Of a stretch of DNA of 64,000 nucleotides, positions 43,394-51,693 are shown one piece after another. Each line of letters opens with the position of its first letter. Positions within the stretch are counted from its first letter, which is position 1. The position numbers were made by a program, and so were the translations under genes. Source of the DNA: JARIHD01 sp041743655 (GTDB taxonomy: Bacteria; Patescibacteriota; Saccharimonadia; Saccharimonadales; UBA4665). The notes below the pieces were generated by a model. It did no database searches. It worked only from the letters and a program-made list of their open reading frames with translations, and was not told where the DNA came from. The DNA lies in contig JBGTMJ010000004.1 in NCBI GenBank assembly GCA_041743655.1, positions 1 through 64,000 of the forward strand, given 5' to 3'.

Positions 43394-44179
43394 TTAGGCA
43401 TACAGCAAACCACTGTACCAATCGATAATATTGGCACCAAACAATACAACAACTATGAGGCCGGCGATAAGAAACGGCCCAAACGGTAGCTGCGTTTTAC
43501 GGTGTGCCTTGCCTTGTACGACCATGGGCACCGTAGCTGCAAGACCAGCCAATGAGGCCACAAAAAGCAGCAGGAAGCTTGGCACTACACCACCAGCAAG
43601 CAGTCCCAATACAACCCCCAGTTTTACGTCGCCACCGCCTATCCATTTACCATTCGAAATCTGGAAAATCAGGTAGAATAGACCGCTTATTACCAAGGCT
43701 CCGCTGGCTGCCGATAACGCCAGCTTCCAGTCACCTTCGTAGGCAGCAACGGACACGACATACACTACAGCCAAGGCGATCAGCGGAAAAACAATCTTAT
43801 CAGGCAACAAGAACCACCGCAAATCGTACACGGCCAGGGCCAGAAAGCCAACTAAAAAAACTAGCCATATCAGAAACGTATATAGCCCTAAGCCCTCAAA
43901 AGGCAGCGGCCAGAATAAATAAGACAACAGGTATGCAAGCGGCAACACCAGTTCAACCAAGGGGCTGTCTTCAATCTTCTTGTGGCAGTAACGGCATTTG
44001 CCGCCAAGCACAAACCAGCTTATTATCGGGATGAGATCAGCAGCACTTAACGTATGATGACAATGCGTGCACTCGGACCGGCCGCGGACCCAATCCTTAT
44101 TTGTATGCAAGCGCCACACCAGAGCATTGACAAAACTCCCCAAACACAACCCCAAAAGCGCTAGAGCGATTACAACCAT
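43394..44179 (-). CDS. pilD: Prepilin peptidase (PilD/GspO, family A24)
   Basis: 261 residues from ATG 44179. The zinc-binding motif CTHCHH...CRYCHK lies at about 35-70, followed by several membrane helices. The two catalytic aspartates are in AVYDLRWFLLPDKIVFPL and GGGDVKLGVVLG (GxGD). It cleaves and N-methylates the prepilins encoded around it. TACTAT lies 7 nt before the ATG, giving an own promoter after the pilA terminator. Confidence 0.95.
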   Translation of the reverse strand: MVVIALALLGLCLGSFVNALVWRLHTNKDWVRGRSECTHCHHTLSAADLIPIISWFVLGGKCRYCHKKIEDSPLVELVLPLAYLLSYLFWPLPFEGLGLYTFLIWLVFLVGFLALAVYDLRWFLLPDKIVFPLIALAVVYVVSVAAYEGDWKLALSAASGALVISGLFYLIFQISNGKWIGGGDVKLGVVLGLLAGGVVPSFLLLFVASLAGLAATVPMVVQGKAHRKTQLPFGPFLIAGLIVVVLFGANIIDWYSGLLYA

Positions 44180-44206
44180 TAGCGATATAGTAGCACAAAA
44201 AAACAA

Positions 44207-44232
44207 AACAGGCTCCGTTTTCGGAGCCTGTT
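44207..44232 (-). terminator. Terminator after the major pilin gene
   Basis: AACAGGCTCCG (44207-44217) pairs with CGGAGCCTGTT (44222-44232) around TTTT, 11 bp perfect stem, then TTGTTTTTTTG on the minus strand. It uncouples pilin expression from pilD. Confidence 0.9.
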
Positions 44233-44250
44233 ACGCAAACTAGATGTGTA

Positions 44251-44730
44251 CTAGCTTTCAACGCATTGTGGTGCGGTAGCTGAACTGGTTGTTTCAATCT
44301 GGAAACCAATCGATAAAGCGCGCGGGGAGTTAGCTCCAGAAATGCTACTACCGTTACATTTACGGTTTATGCCCACGGCATAGACACCCGTAACGCCCGC
44401 ACCGGGCATGGTGTTAGTAACAGAAGCAGTAAAGCCGCTCTGGACTTTAGCAGAAGCTGGCGCTGAGCCGGCAACGCCGGTAACGGAAACGTCTCCGTTA
44501 GTGATCTGAACAAGCGTCGGCAATTGCCCGTTATTGTTGTTCGAAAACTCAGTAACAGCACCCAGGATGGATGATGCAGCACTTTTATACTGTGTATTAC
44601 GCGAGTTACGCTGCAACGCAGGAACAGCCAGGAACACAATTAACATGATTAATCCGGCTATTGCGAGGACAATCAATACTTCGATAATGGTGAAACCACT
44701 GTCTTTACGTTTTTGAATTTTCTGTAGCAT
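44251..44730 (-). CDS. pilA: Major type IV pilin
   Basis: 159 residues. Leader MLQKIQKRKDSG, then FTIIEVLIVLAIAGLIMLIV with Glu+5, the classic type IVa pilin start. The mature domain is about 147 residues, Ser/Thr/Asn/Gly-rich, with two cysteines (NRKCNGSS and PQCVES) forming a C-terminal D-region. Its own terminator follows directly and the upstream spacer is 105 bp, which suggests separate, high expression. Confidence 0.93.
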   Translation of the reverse strand: MLQKIQKRKDSGFTIIEVLIVLAIAGLIMLIVFLAVPALQRNSRNTQYKSAASSILGAVTEFSNNNNGQLPTLVQITNGDVSVTGVAGSAPASAKVQSGFTASVTNTMPGAGVTGVYAVGINRKCNGSSISGANSPRALSIGFQIETTSSATAPQCVES

Positions 44731-44836
44731 TACAAATGCCCCCTTATTGTATATTTAAATGCTTATGCTAATGACATGATACGGGTACTGGATCAAAAAA
44801 GCAATAGTTTTTTTATGGCAAGCTCACCCCTGTTTA

Positions 44837-46057
44837 TTACGGTGTGAATGACTGCCCTGCCAGTCCATAGATCGGCAGCAACACAGCAGCCACAATAATA
44901 AACGCCACGACGCCGAGGATGACCATAAGGACCGGCTCGATAATAGTTGAAATAGCTTTGACCTGGTCATCCACTTCTTTTTCATAATAGTCGGCAGTCT
45001 TACCCAGCATCTGTTCAAGCGAGCCAGACTGCTCGCCTATGCGTAGCATGTTTGGTACCAATTCCAGGAAATTGGGGTCATTCTGCAGAGAATCAGACAA
45101 GGCTTTGCCGCCTTTTACCTTTTCGGAGGCCCGTTTGATAGAGGCTTCTACATGGACGTTGTTGACCGAATTAGCAGTAATCTCGAGCATCTGAATGAGG
45201 GGCACGCCACTGGCAACCAATGTGCCGCCGGTCCGGGCAAACCGGGCCATGTACATTTTTGTAAACAGCGGGCCAATAGGCCAGGCTTTCATCTTGACCT
45301 TATCAACGATCTGCTTGCCACCAAGCGTACGGGCCCAGCGGCTACCAAATGCTACCGCAAGAACCAGCAGTATGGCTACCACCCACCAAAAATGAATAAC
45401 GAAGGTAGATATAGCCAGCAGGACTCGCGTAAGAAGCGGCAACTGCGCACCAGGAATACCCTCGTATAATATCTGCACTTGTGGCAGAACGCTCACGATC
45501 ATAAACCCAAGCACCGCTGTCATAACCAGCAAAACAATAACAGGGTAGATCATGGCACCCCGGACTTTACTAATAAGCTCGGCGTCTTTTTCCTGCTGGA
45601 ACGCCAGGCGTTCCAGAGCTTTATCAAGCGTACCAGAGGCCTCACCGGCAGCAATAAGGCTTATGTAAACTCTATTGAATGCCTGCGGGTGCTTAGCCAT
45701 TGCTGTAGATAGTGTAGCCCCACCCTCCACGTCGGATATAACCTTGTTAATGACTACTTTGAGCGGCTTGCTGGTGGTCTGGTTGGTAACGCTACGCAAA
45801 CTCTGTACCAGCGGCAAGCCGGCACTTATAAGGGTGGATAGCTGGCGAGAAAAGAGAACCTTATCTTTAATTTTTACTCTGTTCAGCCGTTTGCCTATAA
45901 TGCCAGTCACAGCCTTTTCTGACAAAGCAATATCGACCGGTGACAAACCCTCTTTACGGATAAGCTTGGCAGCAGCAGCCTCGTTTTCGGCCTGCACCTC
46001 GGCTTTTATATACTGGCCTGTTGCTGAATCACGAGCTGTGTAGCGGAACGTAAGCAT
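44837..46057 (-). CDS. pilC: Type IV pilus inner-membrane platform protein PilC
   Basis: 406 residues, the family length. Two GspF domains, each with membrane helices: FSRQLSTLISAGLPLVQSL and RFARTGGTLVASGVPLIQML; three membrane helices (about 170-190, 215-235, 375-397). It connects the motor ATPases to the growing pilus. 6 bp after pilT. Confidence 0.96.
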   Translation of the reverse strand: MLTFRYTARDSATGQYIKAEVQAENEAAAAKLIRKEGLSPVDIALSEKAVTGIIGKRLNRVKIKDKVLFSRQLSTLISAGLPLVQSLRSVTNQTTSKPLKVVINKVISDVEGGATLSTAMAKHPQAFNRVYISLIAAGEASGTLDKALERLAFQQEKDAELISKVRGAMIYPVIVLLVMTAVLGFMIVSVLPQVQILYEGIPGAQLPLLTRVLLAISTFVIHFWWVVAILLVLAVAFGSRWARTLGGKQIVDKVKMKAWPIGPLFTKMYMARFARTGGTLVASGVPLIQMLEITANSVNNVHVEASIKRASEKVKGGKALSDSLQNDPNFLELVPNMLRIGEQSGSLEQMLGKTADYYEKEVDDQVKAISTIIEPVLMVILGVVAFIIVAAVLLPIYGLAGQSFTP

Positions 46058-46063
46058 TTTGTA

Positions 46064-47143
46064 CTATCCCCTCATTAACCTATCAAGTTCATCCAGGTCC
46101 ACAGCGTAGTTACGCGCTTCATCATAGCTAATATGGCCATTATGCACCATCGACGCTAACGTCTTGTCCATAGATTGCATGCCAAACTCGGCACCTGTTT
46201 GTATAACGGCCTCCAACTGGTGGGTCTTGCCTTCACGAATAATATTACGCACAGCTGGCGTAGCTACCAGAATTTCGGCTGCAGCCTGGCGTCCACCACC
46301 GATAGCCGGTATAAGGCGTTGGGAGCAAATAGCCATAAGGATGTTGGATAGCTGGGAACGGATCTGGGGCTGTTGGTGTGGCGGAAAAACATCAATCATA
46401 CGGTCAATACTTTGGGCCGCAGAGTTGGTGTGCAAAGTCGCAAATACTAAGTGTCCGGTTTCGGCAATGGTAATAGCCGAGGCAATCGTTTCAAGATCAC
46501 GCATCTCACCGATTAAAACAACATCCGGGTCTTCGCGCAGTGCAGAACGCAAAGCAGCCGAAAATGAGTACGTGTCATAGTGGACTTCGCGCTGGACAAT
46601 AACTGACTTTTTGGAGCGGTGCGTATATTCTATAGGGTCCTCTATAGTAATAATGTGTTCACCCCTCTCCACATTGATCTTATGGATCATGGCTGCCAGC
46701 GTCGTCGACTTACCAGAGCCAGTAGGGCCGGTAACAAGCACCAGCCCACGTGGATAGTTGGCAAACTTGTCGATTATCGGGGGCAAACCAAGCTGCTCAA
46801 TCGTCAATATCTCGTTAGTAATCAGACGTAAGGCGGCGGCCACGTTGCCGCGTTCATGAAAGGCATTCACACGGAAACGCCCAAGATCACCGAAAGCAAA
46901 ACTAAAGTCAAACTCTTTGTCTTTTAGTAAAATTTGCTTCTGATCTTCGTCGAGGATAGCGAATACCAACGTTTCGACAGCCTCGTCAGTAAGTACATCA
47001 GCGCCAGAAACGGGTAAAAGTGTTCCATCAACACGTAGCATCGGCGGCAAGCCCACCTGTAAATGAAGGTCAGACGCCTTCTTCTTGACGACTTCTTCCA
47101 AAAGTACTTCGATCCTTGGCTGTCCCTGCATTGTTTCGTCCAC
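46064..47143 (-). CDS. pilT: Type IV pilus retraction ATPase PilT
   Basis: 359 residues. Walker A TGPTGSGKSTTLAAMI; Asp box and HTNSAAQSIDRMIDVFPPHQQ with the PilT-specific AIRNLI-type region here as AVRNIIREGKTHQLEAVIQT. Length and AVRNIIREGK match PilT rather than PilB. It powers pilus retraction, needed for twitching and DNA uptake. It lies between pilB and pilC, as in many Gram-positive pilus loci. Confidence 0.96.
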   Translation of the reverse strand: MDETMQGQPRIEVLLEEVVKKKASDLHLQVGLPPMLRVDGTLLPVSGADVLTDEAVETLVFAILDEDQKQILLKDKEFDFSFAFGDLGRFRVNAFHERGNVAAALRLITNEILTIEQLGLPPIIDKFANYPRGLVLVTGPTGSGKSTTLAAMIHKINVERGEHIITIEDPIEYTHRSKKSVIVQREVHYDTYSFSAALRSALREDPDVVLIGEMRDLETIASAITIAETGHLVFATLHTNSAAQSIDRMIDVFPPHQQPQIRSQLSNILMAICSQRLIPAIGGGRQAAAEILVATPAVRNIIREGKTHQLEAVIQTGAEFGMQSMDKTLASMVHNGHISYDEARNYAVDLDELDRLMRG

Positions 47144-47162
47144 CCTTATTCTTTAACTTTCC

Positions 47163-48980
47163 TTATGCGCTGTCTGAAGCAGCCACACGGTTAACTTCTG
47201 CTAAAGTCGTACGGCCGGCCAACACCTTAAGATAGCCGTCCTCACGCATCGTTACCATGCCCTGCTCCTGTGCAACTTTTTGAATCTCTGCGCTGGTAGA
47301 CCGCTCAAGGATAAGTTGTTGTATCTCTGGTGTTATATTGAACACCTCGTAGATACCCATTCTGCCCTTATAGCCCCCGGGCGCTTCAGGACTGTCTTTG
47401 CCCTTGTTTAAAGTATAAGCGTTTTGTACCGCCAGTGGCAAGCTCTCGTAGCCAAGATCTTCGGCGGCTTTCTCTATTTCCTCTGTGGTCTTGGGTAGTA
47501 AATGAGATATTGTCGACCGTATTGCCTCAGTTTCTACCTTATCCGACTGGTATGTCTCAAAGTTGGTGCCTATGCGCCTGACTAAACGCTGGCCAATCAC
47601 GGTGCGTACTGTCGAGGCAATCAGGAACGGTTCAATCTTCATATCTAACAAACGGGGCAATATTCCGGCTGCCGAGTTGGTGTGGAGCGTGCTAAAAACT
47701 AAGTGGCCGGTCAAGGCCGCTTGCACAGCCAGCTCGGCGGTCTCCCGGTCACGGATCTCCCCGACCATTACCACATCCGGGTCCTGACGCAATATAGAGC
47801 GCAAGCCATTTGCGAAAGTCAGCCCAACTTCAGCGTTGACCTGAATCTGGTTTATACCATCCATCTTGTACTCAACCGGATCTTCCAGGGTGACTATATT
47901 GATAGCGTCACTCTTTACTTCTTGCAGTAATGAGTACAACGAGGTTGACTTGCCAGAACCTGTAGGACCAGACGTCAGCACCATACCGCTTGATGTCTTG
48001 ATGCCCTGGCGTATGGTGCGAAGCGCCCGGCCAGTGAAACCCATGTCCTCAAGCTTGAGGCTCGTGCCCGTCTTGTCGAGTAGACGGATGACTACCTGTT
48101 CGCCCCATATGACAGGCGAGATGGCGATACGCAGGTCAATCATTCTACCCGCAGAGCCTATACTGAATTCACCATCCTGCGGAATACGGTGTTCATCAAT
48201 TTTGAGATTGGACAGGATCTTGATGCGCGAGACCAGCGGCGGTTCTGTACTCTTAGGTAGACGTAATATCTCCCGTAATATGCCATCTATACGACACCGG
48301 ATCTTCAGAGAGTTTTGCAACGGCTCTATGTGCACATCACTAGCACCGTTCTTAGCAGCATATTCAAGTATGGTAGAAAGTACCTTGCTGATTGGTGAGT
48401 CTTGGACAATGGTCTTAATATTTTTGCTATCAGCGCTAACCCTAGTATCGGCTTTCCTATCTGCAGATTCCTTTTCGACCGCAGCCGCGGCGGCTGTGTC
48501 CATATCGCCGATGTCTCCAACGACCTGGCTGGAAATATTTACCTGATACTGCTTTAAGACAGCACGTATACCGGATTCGCTTGCGGCATAGACCTTAAGC
48601 GGCCGGCCAATCTTGTTAGATAAGAAATCGACAGCCTGCACATTGTCTGCGTCGAGCATAGCTACAACCAAACGGTTTTGCATTTCGCCTAAAGGGACGG
48701 CCATGTACCGCTCGGCAACCTCTGGGGGTAAAAGATCTAGTACTTCAACAGGGATATGCGCACTACTAAGATTCACATAGGGGACTCTGGTCACATGGGC
48801 AATTGTCTTAGCGAGCGTCTCGTCAGGCACAAGGCCGCTGGTCATGAGAAAACTGAGGAAAGGTGTATTCTCTTTTTCGGCCTTAACTTTAAGTTCAAAG
48901 AGTTTGTCACTAGACAGTACACCATCTTTAACCAGAGTATCCTCGACCTGCTTTTGTGTGGCAGTAGACAAAACGCTCAT
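47163..48980 (-). CDS. pilB: Type IV pilus assembly ATPase PilB
   Basis: 605 residues: MshEN domain (1-150), GspE core with Walker A TSGPTGSGKSTSLYSLL and Walker B-like RQDPDVVMVGEIRDRET, and C-terminal QRLVRRIG. The tetracysteine zinc site typical of many PilB/GspE proteins is missing (the region after RLVRRIG has no CxxC pair). It drives pilus extension. Confidence 0.95.
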   Translation of the reverse strand: MSVLSTATQKQVEDTLVKDGVLSSDKLFELKVKAEKENTPFLSFLMTSGLVPDETLAKTIAHVTRVPYVNLSSAHIPVEVLDLLPPEVAERYMAVPLGEMQNRLVVAMLDADNVQAVDFLSNKIGRPLKVYAASESGIRAVLKQYQVNISSQVVGDIGDMDTAAAAAVEKESADRKADTRVSADSKNIKTIVQDSPISKVLSTILEYAAKNGASDVHIEPLQNSLKIRCRIDGILREILRLPKSTEPPLVSRIKILSNLKIDEHRIPQDGEFSIGSAGRMIDLRIAISPVIWGEQVVIRLLDKTGTSLKLEDMGFTGRALRTIRQGIKTSSGMVLTSGPTGSGKSTSLYSLLQEVKSDAINIVTLEDPVEYKMDGINQIQVNAEVGLTFANGLRSILRQDPDVVMVGEIRDRETAELAVQAALTGHLVFSTLHTNSAAGILPRLLDMKIEPFLIASTVRTVIGQRLVRRIGTNFETYQSDKVETEAIRSTISHLLPKTTEEIEKAAEDLGYESLPLAVQNAYTLNKGKDSPEAPGGYKGRMGIYEVFNITPEIQQLILERSTSAEIQKVAQEQGMVTMREDGYLKVLAGRTTLAEVNRVAASDSA

Positions 48981-49004
48981 AAGGCTACTATAGTCCTTAG
49001 TTGC

Positions 49005-49253
49005 CTATTGTGAGCCGGCAAATGGGTTAGGATTATTACTATCACCAATTCCTATAAGCTGCGTTGGGTTTATGGAATTAGTGTTAAAGTACAGTGCGCT
49101 CGGCAGTGAAAAGTCCGAGGTAATGACATCTACTACTTCCGCCTTTTGCTTGCGGTCGGCAGGACGCTCAAACACCCATCTGGAGAGCAGAAAAGACACC
49201 ACGCCACTCACGAACACCAGAGCTATTATTAACCCTATGTCTTTTTGTTTCAT
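49005..49253 (-). CDS. Small membrane protein of the pilus operon
   Basis: 82 residues with an N-terminal membrane helix (DIGLIIALVFVSGVVSFLLS) and a short exported tail. It overlaps the PilO-like gene by 4 bp (ATGA) and sits where PilP lies in Gram-negative loci, but has no similarity visible to PilP. Confidence 0.7.
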   Translation of the reverse strand: MKQKDIGLIIALVFVSGVVSFLLSRWVFERPADRKQKAEVVDVITSDFSLPSALYFNTNSINPTQLIGIGDSNNPNPFAGSQ

Positions 49254-49924
49254 TTCACCACCTCAGTCTTAATGTTAAGGCTTCTCTCCGGCTGGTAAAA
49301 AGTTTGTGCGTCAATAGTGGCGGTCATGCTGCCCTCGCTACCAGACAACTCAACCTTCTGTACCTGGAACGGACGGATAGAACGCTCCAGCGAGTCGACA
49401 AAACCTTTAATCGAGTCGTAAGATCCGGCAACCTGTACCTGGAACGGCATTGCAATGGGTGAAGGGGTGGCGTTTTGCTTTGCGGCTGCCTGCCCCAGTT
49501 CGTCATCGGTACCACTAATGCCTACAATGGCTAAACCTTGGCTCGTTACTAATTTCTCTATACTCGTAGTCAGTGCCGGAAAATCATACTTACTAGGCAG
49601 CGCGTCCAGTATGATTTTGGCGTTATCGCCGTCTTTGTCGCCAGTACCAACCGGGTTACCTCCCAGAACGTTTTGCGGCGTACCTACAAATGCCTTGTAG
49701 GATGCCACCAAGCCAGTGCGGGCGTTAAGATCGCCTTTAAGTGTAGTTAATGCTTTTTTCTTAGCGGCGATAACGCGATTCTGGTAGGAAGCCTGGGTAA
49801 TAAGAGACTTCGAAGCAATGCCGCAAAATACTATTACAAAGGCCGTAACAGCCGTAGCAAACACCATTGTGCTATTAGCCTTTGTTATGAGAGCCCGTTT
49901 GGTAAATGAAGCTGTTTTTGCCAT
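49250..49924 (-). CDS. pilO: PilO-like pilus alignment protein
   Basis: 224 residues: one membrane helix (about 20-42), a coiled-coil-like part (NRVIAAKKKALTTLKGDLNA) and a ferredoxin-like domain (PFQVQVAGSYDSIKGFVDSL, ERSIRPFQVQKVELSG). This is the PilO layout. It follows pilN by 3 bp. Confidence 0.85.
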   Translation of the reverse strand: MAKTASFTKRALITKANSTMVFATAVTAFVIVFCGIASKSLITQASYQNRVIAAKKKALTTLKGDLNARTGLVASYKAFVGTPQNVLGGNPVGTGDKDGDNAKIILDALPSKYDFPALTTSIEKLVTSQGLAIVGISGTDDELGQAAAKQNATPSPIAMPFQVQVAGSYDSIKGFVDSLERSIRPFQVQKVELSGSEGSMTATIDAQTFYQPERSLNIKTEVVK

Positions 49925-49927
49925 TGC

Positions 49928-50605
49928 CTATTGCCCCCCCACGCCTTGTTGGAACAATGCGGTAGGTTTAGCCACCTCGGACCGCGTACTAATAATCTGA
50001 GGGACTGTTAAGCTTGCCTTCTTGGTGCCTACAAATATGCTTGAGTCAAAGCTAAGTGAAATATCGTAAGTAGCGTTTTTGTCGTTGCGGCTAAATGCTG
50101 ATAGGACTACGTTTGTGAATGCTGGCTTCTGAGCAGACTCGCCCTCAATACTATAGTTGGTAAACTTCAGGGTGTCAGCATAGGTATTGACAGCGGCCAG
50201 GCCATTGGCAGCGCCCGATACAGTCATAGTGTGGCTCGCAAAATCTATATTAGACTTGGCAATGGTTACATCAATCGGCGTAATCTGGGACAAGTACGCA
50301 TAGAGCCTGGAAGATGCGACTTTTTCATCGTGCAGATTAGGCAAAGTCTTTAACTGGCTCTGAACGGTAAGTACCTTATTAAGATCCTTGGTGTTCTTAA
50401 GTTCGGTGCTTGCTACTTTTATGTCACGGTTAAGGTCACTGAGCGTTTTCTTCTGTACGCCATACACTACGGAGAGCGACAACACGAATACCACGACAGC
50501 TACAACGCTCGCAAGAATAGCAGCCAAGACGACCAAATGCTGTTGCCTTCTAGCTTTTAGATAGTCAACTTTAATATCCGGCAATAGGTTAAATTGAATT
50601 GTCAT
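49928..50605 (-). CDS. pilN: PilN-like pilus alignment protein
   Basis: 225 residues. Short cytoplasmic start (MTIQFNLLPDIKVDYLKARR), the INLLP-like motif that binds PilM; one membrane helix (about 26-50); coiled coil and an exported domain. It overlaps pilM by 4 bp (ATGA). Confidence 0.88.
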   Translation of the reverse strand: MTIQFNLLPDIKVDYLKARRQQHLVVLAAILASVVAVVVFVLSLSVVYGVQKKTLSDLNRDIKVASTELKNTKDLNKVLTVQSQLKTLPNLHDEKVASSRLYAYLSQITPIDVTIAKSNIDFASHTMTVSGAANGLAAVNTYADTLKFTNYSIEGESAQKPAFTNVVLSAFSRNDKNATYDISLSFDSSIFVGTKKASLTVPQIISTRSEVAKPTALFQQGVGGQ

Positions 50606-51645
50606 TCCATTCTCTCCGCAAGACCGGCGGCAACGCCAAAGTGATTAGACACAGCCAGCAATTCGTTCTGACGGTCAGGAGAGAACGAGATGTTACGCCA
50701 TGCGTTCCCAATCTCAACCTCAATGCCAAACTTATTAGCAAGATACAGTGGAAATTCCGGCAAGGCTGAGGCGCCGCCAGTCACTATAATGCGGCTAACG
50801 TGCTGGTCCTCACCATAACGGCTTTGAAAGAATTTGATAGACTTGTCGATTTCTCCTGTCAGTATATCTAAGGTGCTGATAATAGCATCGTGGATCCGGC
50901 CCTCAAGCTTATCTTTTCCAAGACCAAATTTGAACACGAACTGCCGGGCCTGCTTTTCCTCTATGTTTAAGTTCTGTGATGCTGATCGAATAATGGCCTC
51001 CGCGCCAGTAGGTATGGACCGTGTCAGTCGTGGCGCTCCATTGGTAGTGATTACAATGTCGGTGCTCCTGCTGCCAATGTCTAACACCATCTGCGGACCA
51101 GACTCATCCTGCGCTATCAAAGCCCTGGTGAGTGCCAGATTATCGGGTTCAAAAGCAATAACTTCCAAGCCTATGGACTCCAGCATATCCAAGCGCTGCT
51201 CTACAAAATCATTCTCAACACTGGAAAGCAGAATCTCTACTTTGGTTTTGTCCTTTGGCGAGTCGCCAATAACCGCCCAGTCTATTTTTGACTTATCCAA
51301 AGGAGTAGGTATAAGTGACTCAGCCTGGTAGCGAATGGCTTTGGCAAGCTCTCCAGATGGTAAGCGGTCAAAGTCCACTACTGCCGTAAACACTCTTTGC
51401 GAAGGAATGCCAACTGCAACACTGCGAGTTGACATGTGAGCCTGTTTGAACAGTTCTTGTATTGCCTGTGCCAATTTCTGCTGATCGGCTTTAGAGTCGC
51501 TCAATACAAGCTTGCTATCTACTGGCACATAGGCGTATTTGACCAAAGTTTTGACTGAACCACTCCCGTGCAATTCAACCAGCCGTACCGCTGTAGTGCC
51601 GATGTCAAGACCGAAAAATGCTGAAACCCCACTCAGTAAACTCAT
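50602..51645 (-). CDS. pilM: PilM-like actin-fold pilus protein
   Basis: 347 residues. Actin-like ATPase motifs: FGLDIGTTAVRLVEL (phosphate 1), QMVLDIGSRSTDIVI (phosphate 2) and RIIVTGGASALPEFPLYLAN (adenosine). It binds the PilN tail on the cytoplasmic side. TATAAT lies 9 nt before the ATG. Confidence 0.94.
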   Translation of the reverse strand: MSLLSGVSAFFGLDIGTTAVRLVELHGSGSVKTLVKYAYVPVDSKLVLSDSKADQQKLAQAIQELFKQAHMSTRSVAVGIPSQRVFTAVVDFDRLPSGELAKAIRYQAESLIPTPLDKSKIDWAVIGDSPKDKTKVEILLSSVENDFVEQRLDMLESIGLEVIAFEPDNLALTRALIAQDESGPQMVLDIGSRSTDIVITTNGAPRLTRSIPTGAEAIIRSASQNLNIEEKQARQFVFKFGLGKDKLEGRIHDAIISTLDILTGEIDKSIKFFQSRYGEDQHVSRIIVTGGASALPEFPLYLANKFGIEVEIGNAWRNISFSPDRQNELLAVSNHFGVAAGLAERME

Positions 51646-51693
51646 ATTGCTTAAATTATAGCATAAACACTATCGTCAAACGCAACACTGTTT

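Noticed and set aside
43351..43452. Longer start for the FimT-like prepilin
   Set aside because: It would place the prepilin cleavage site 43 residues in and cross a TATACT box; ATG 43350 gives a normal leader.
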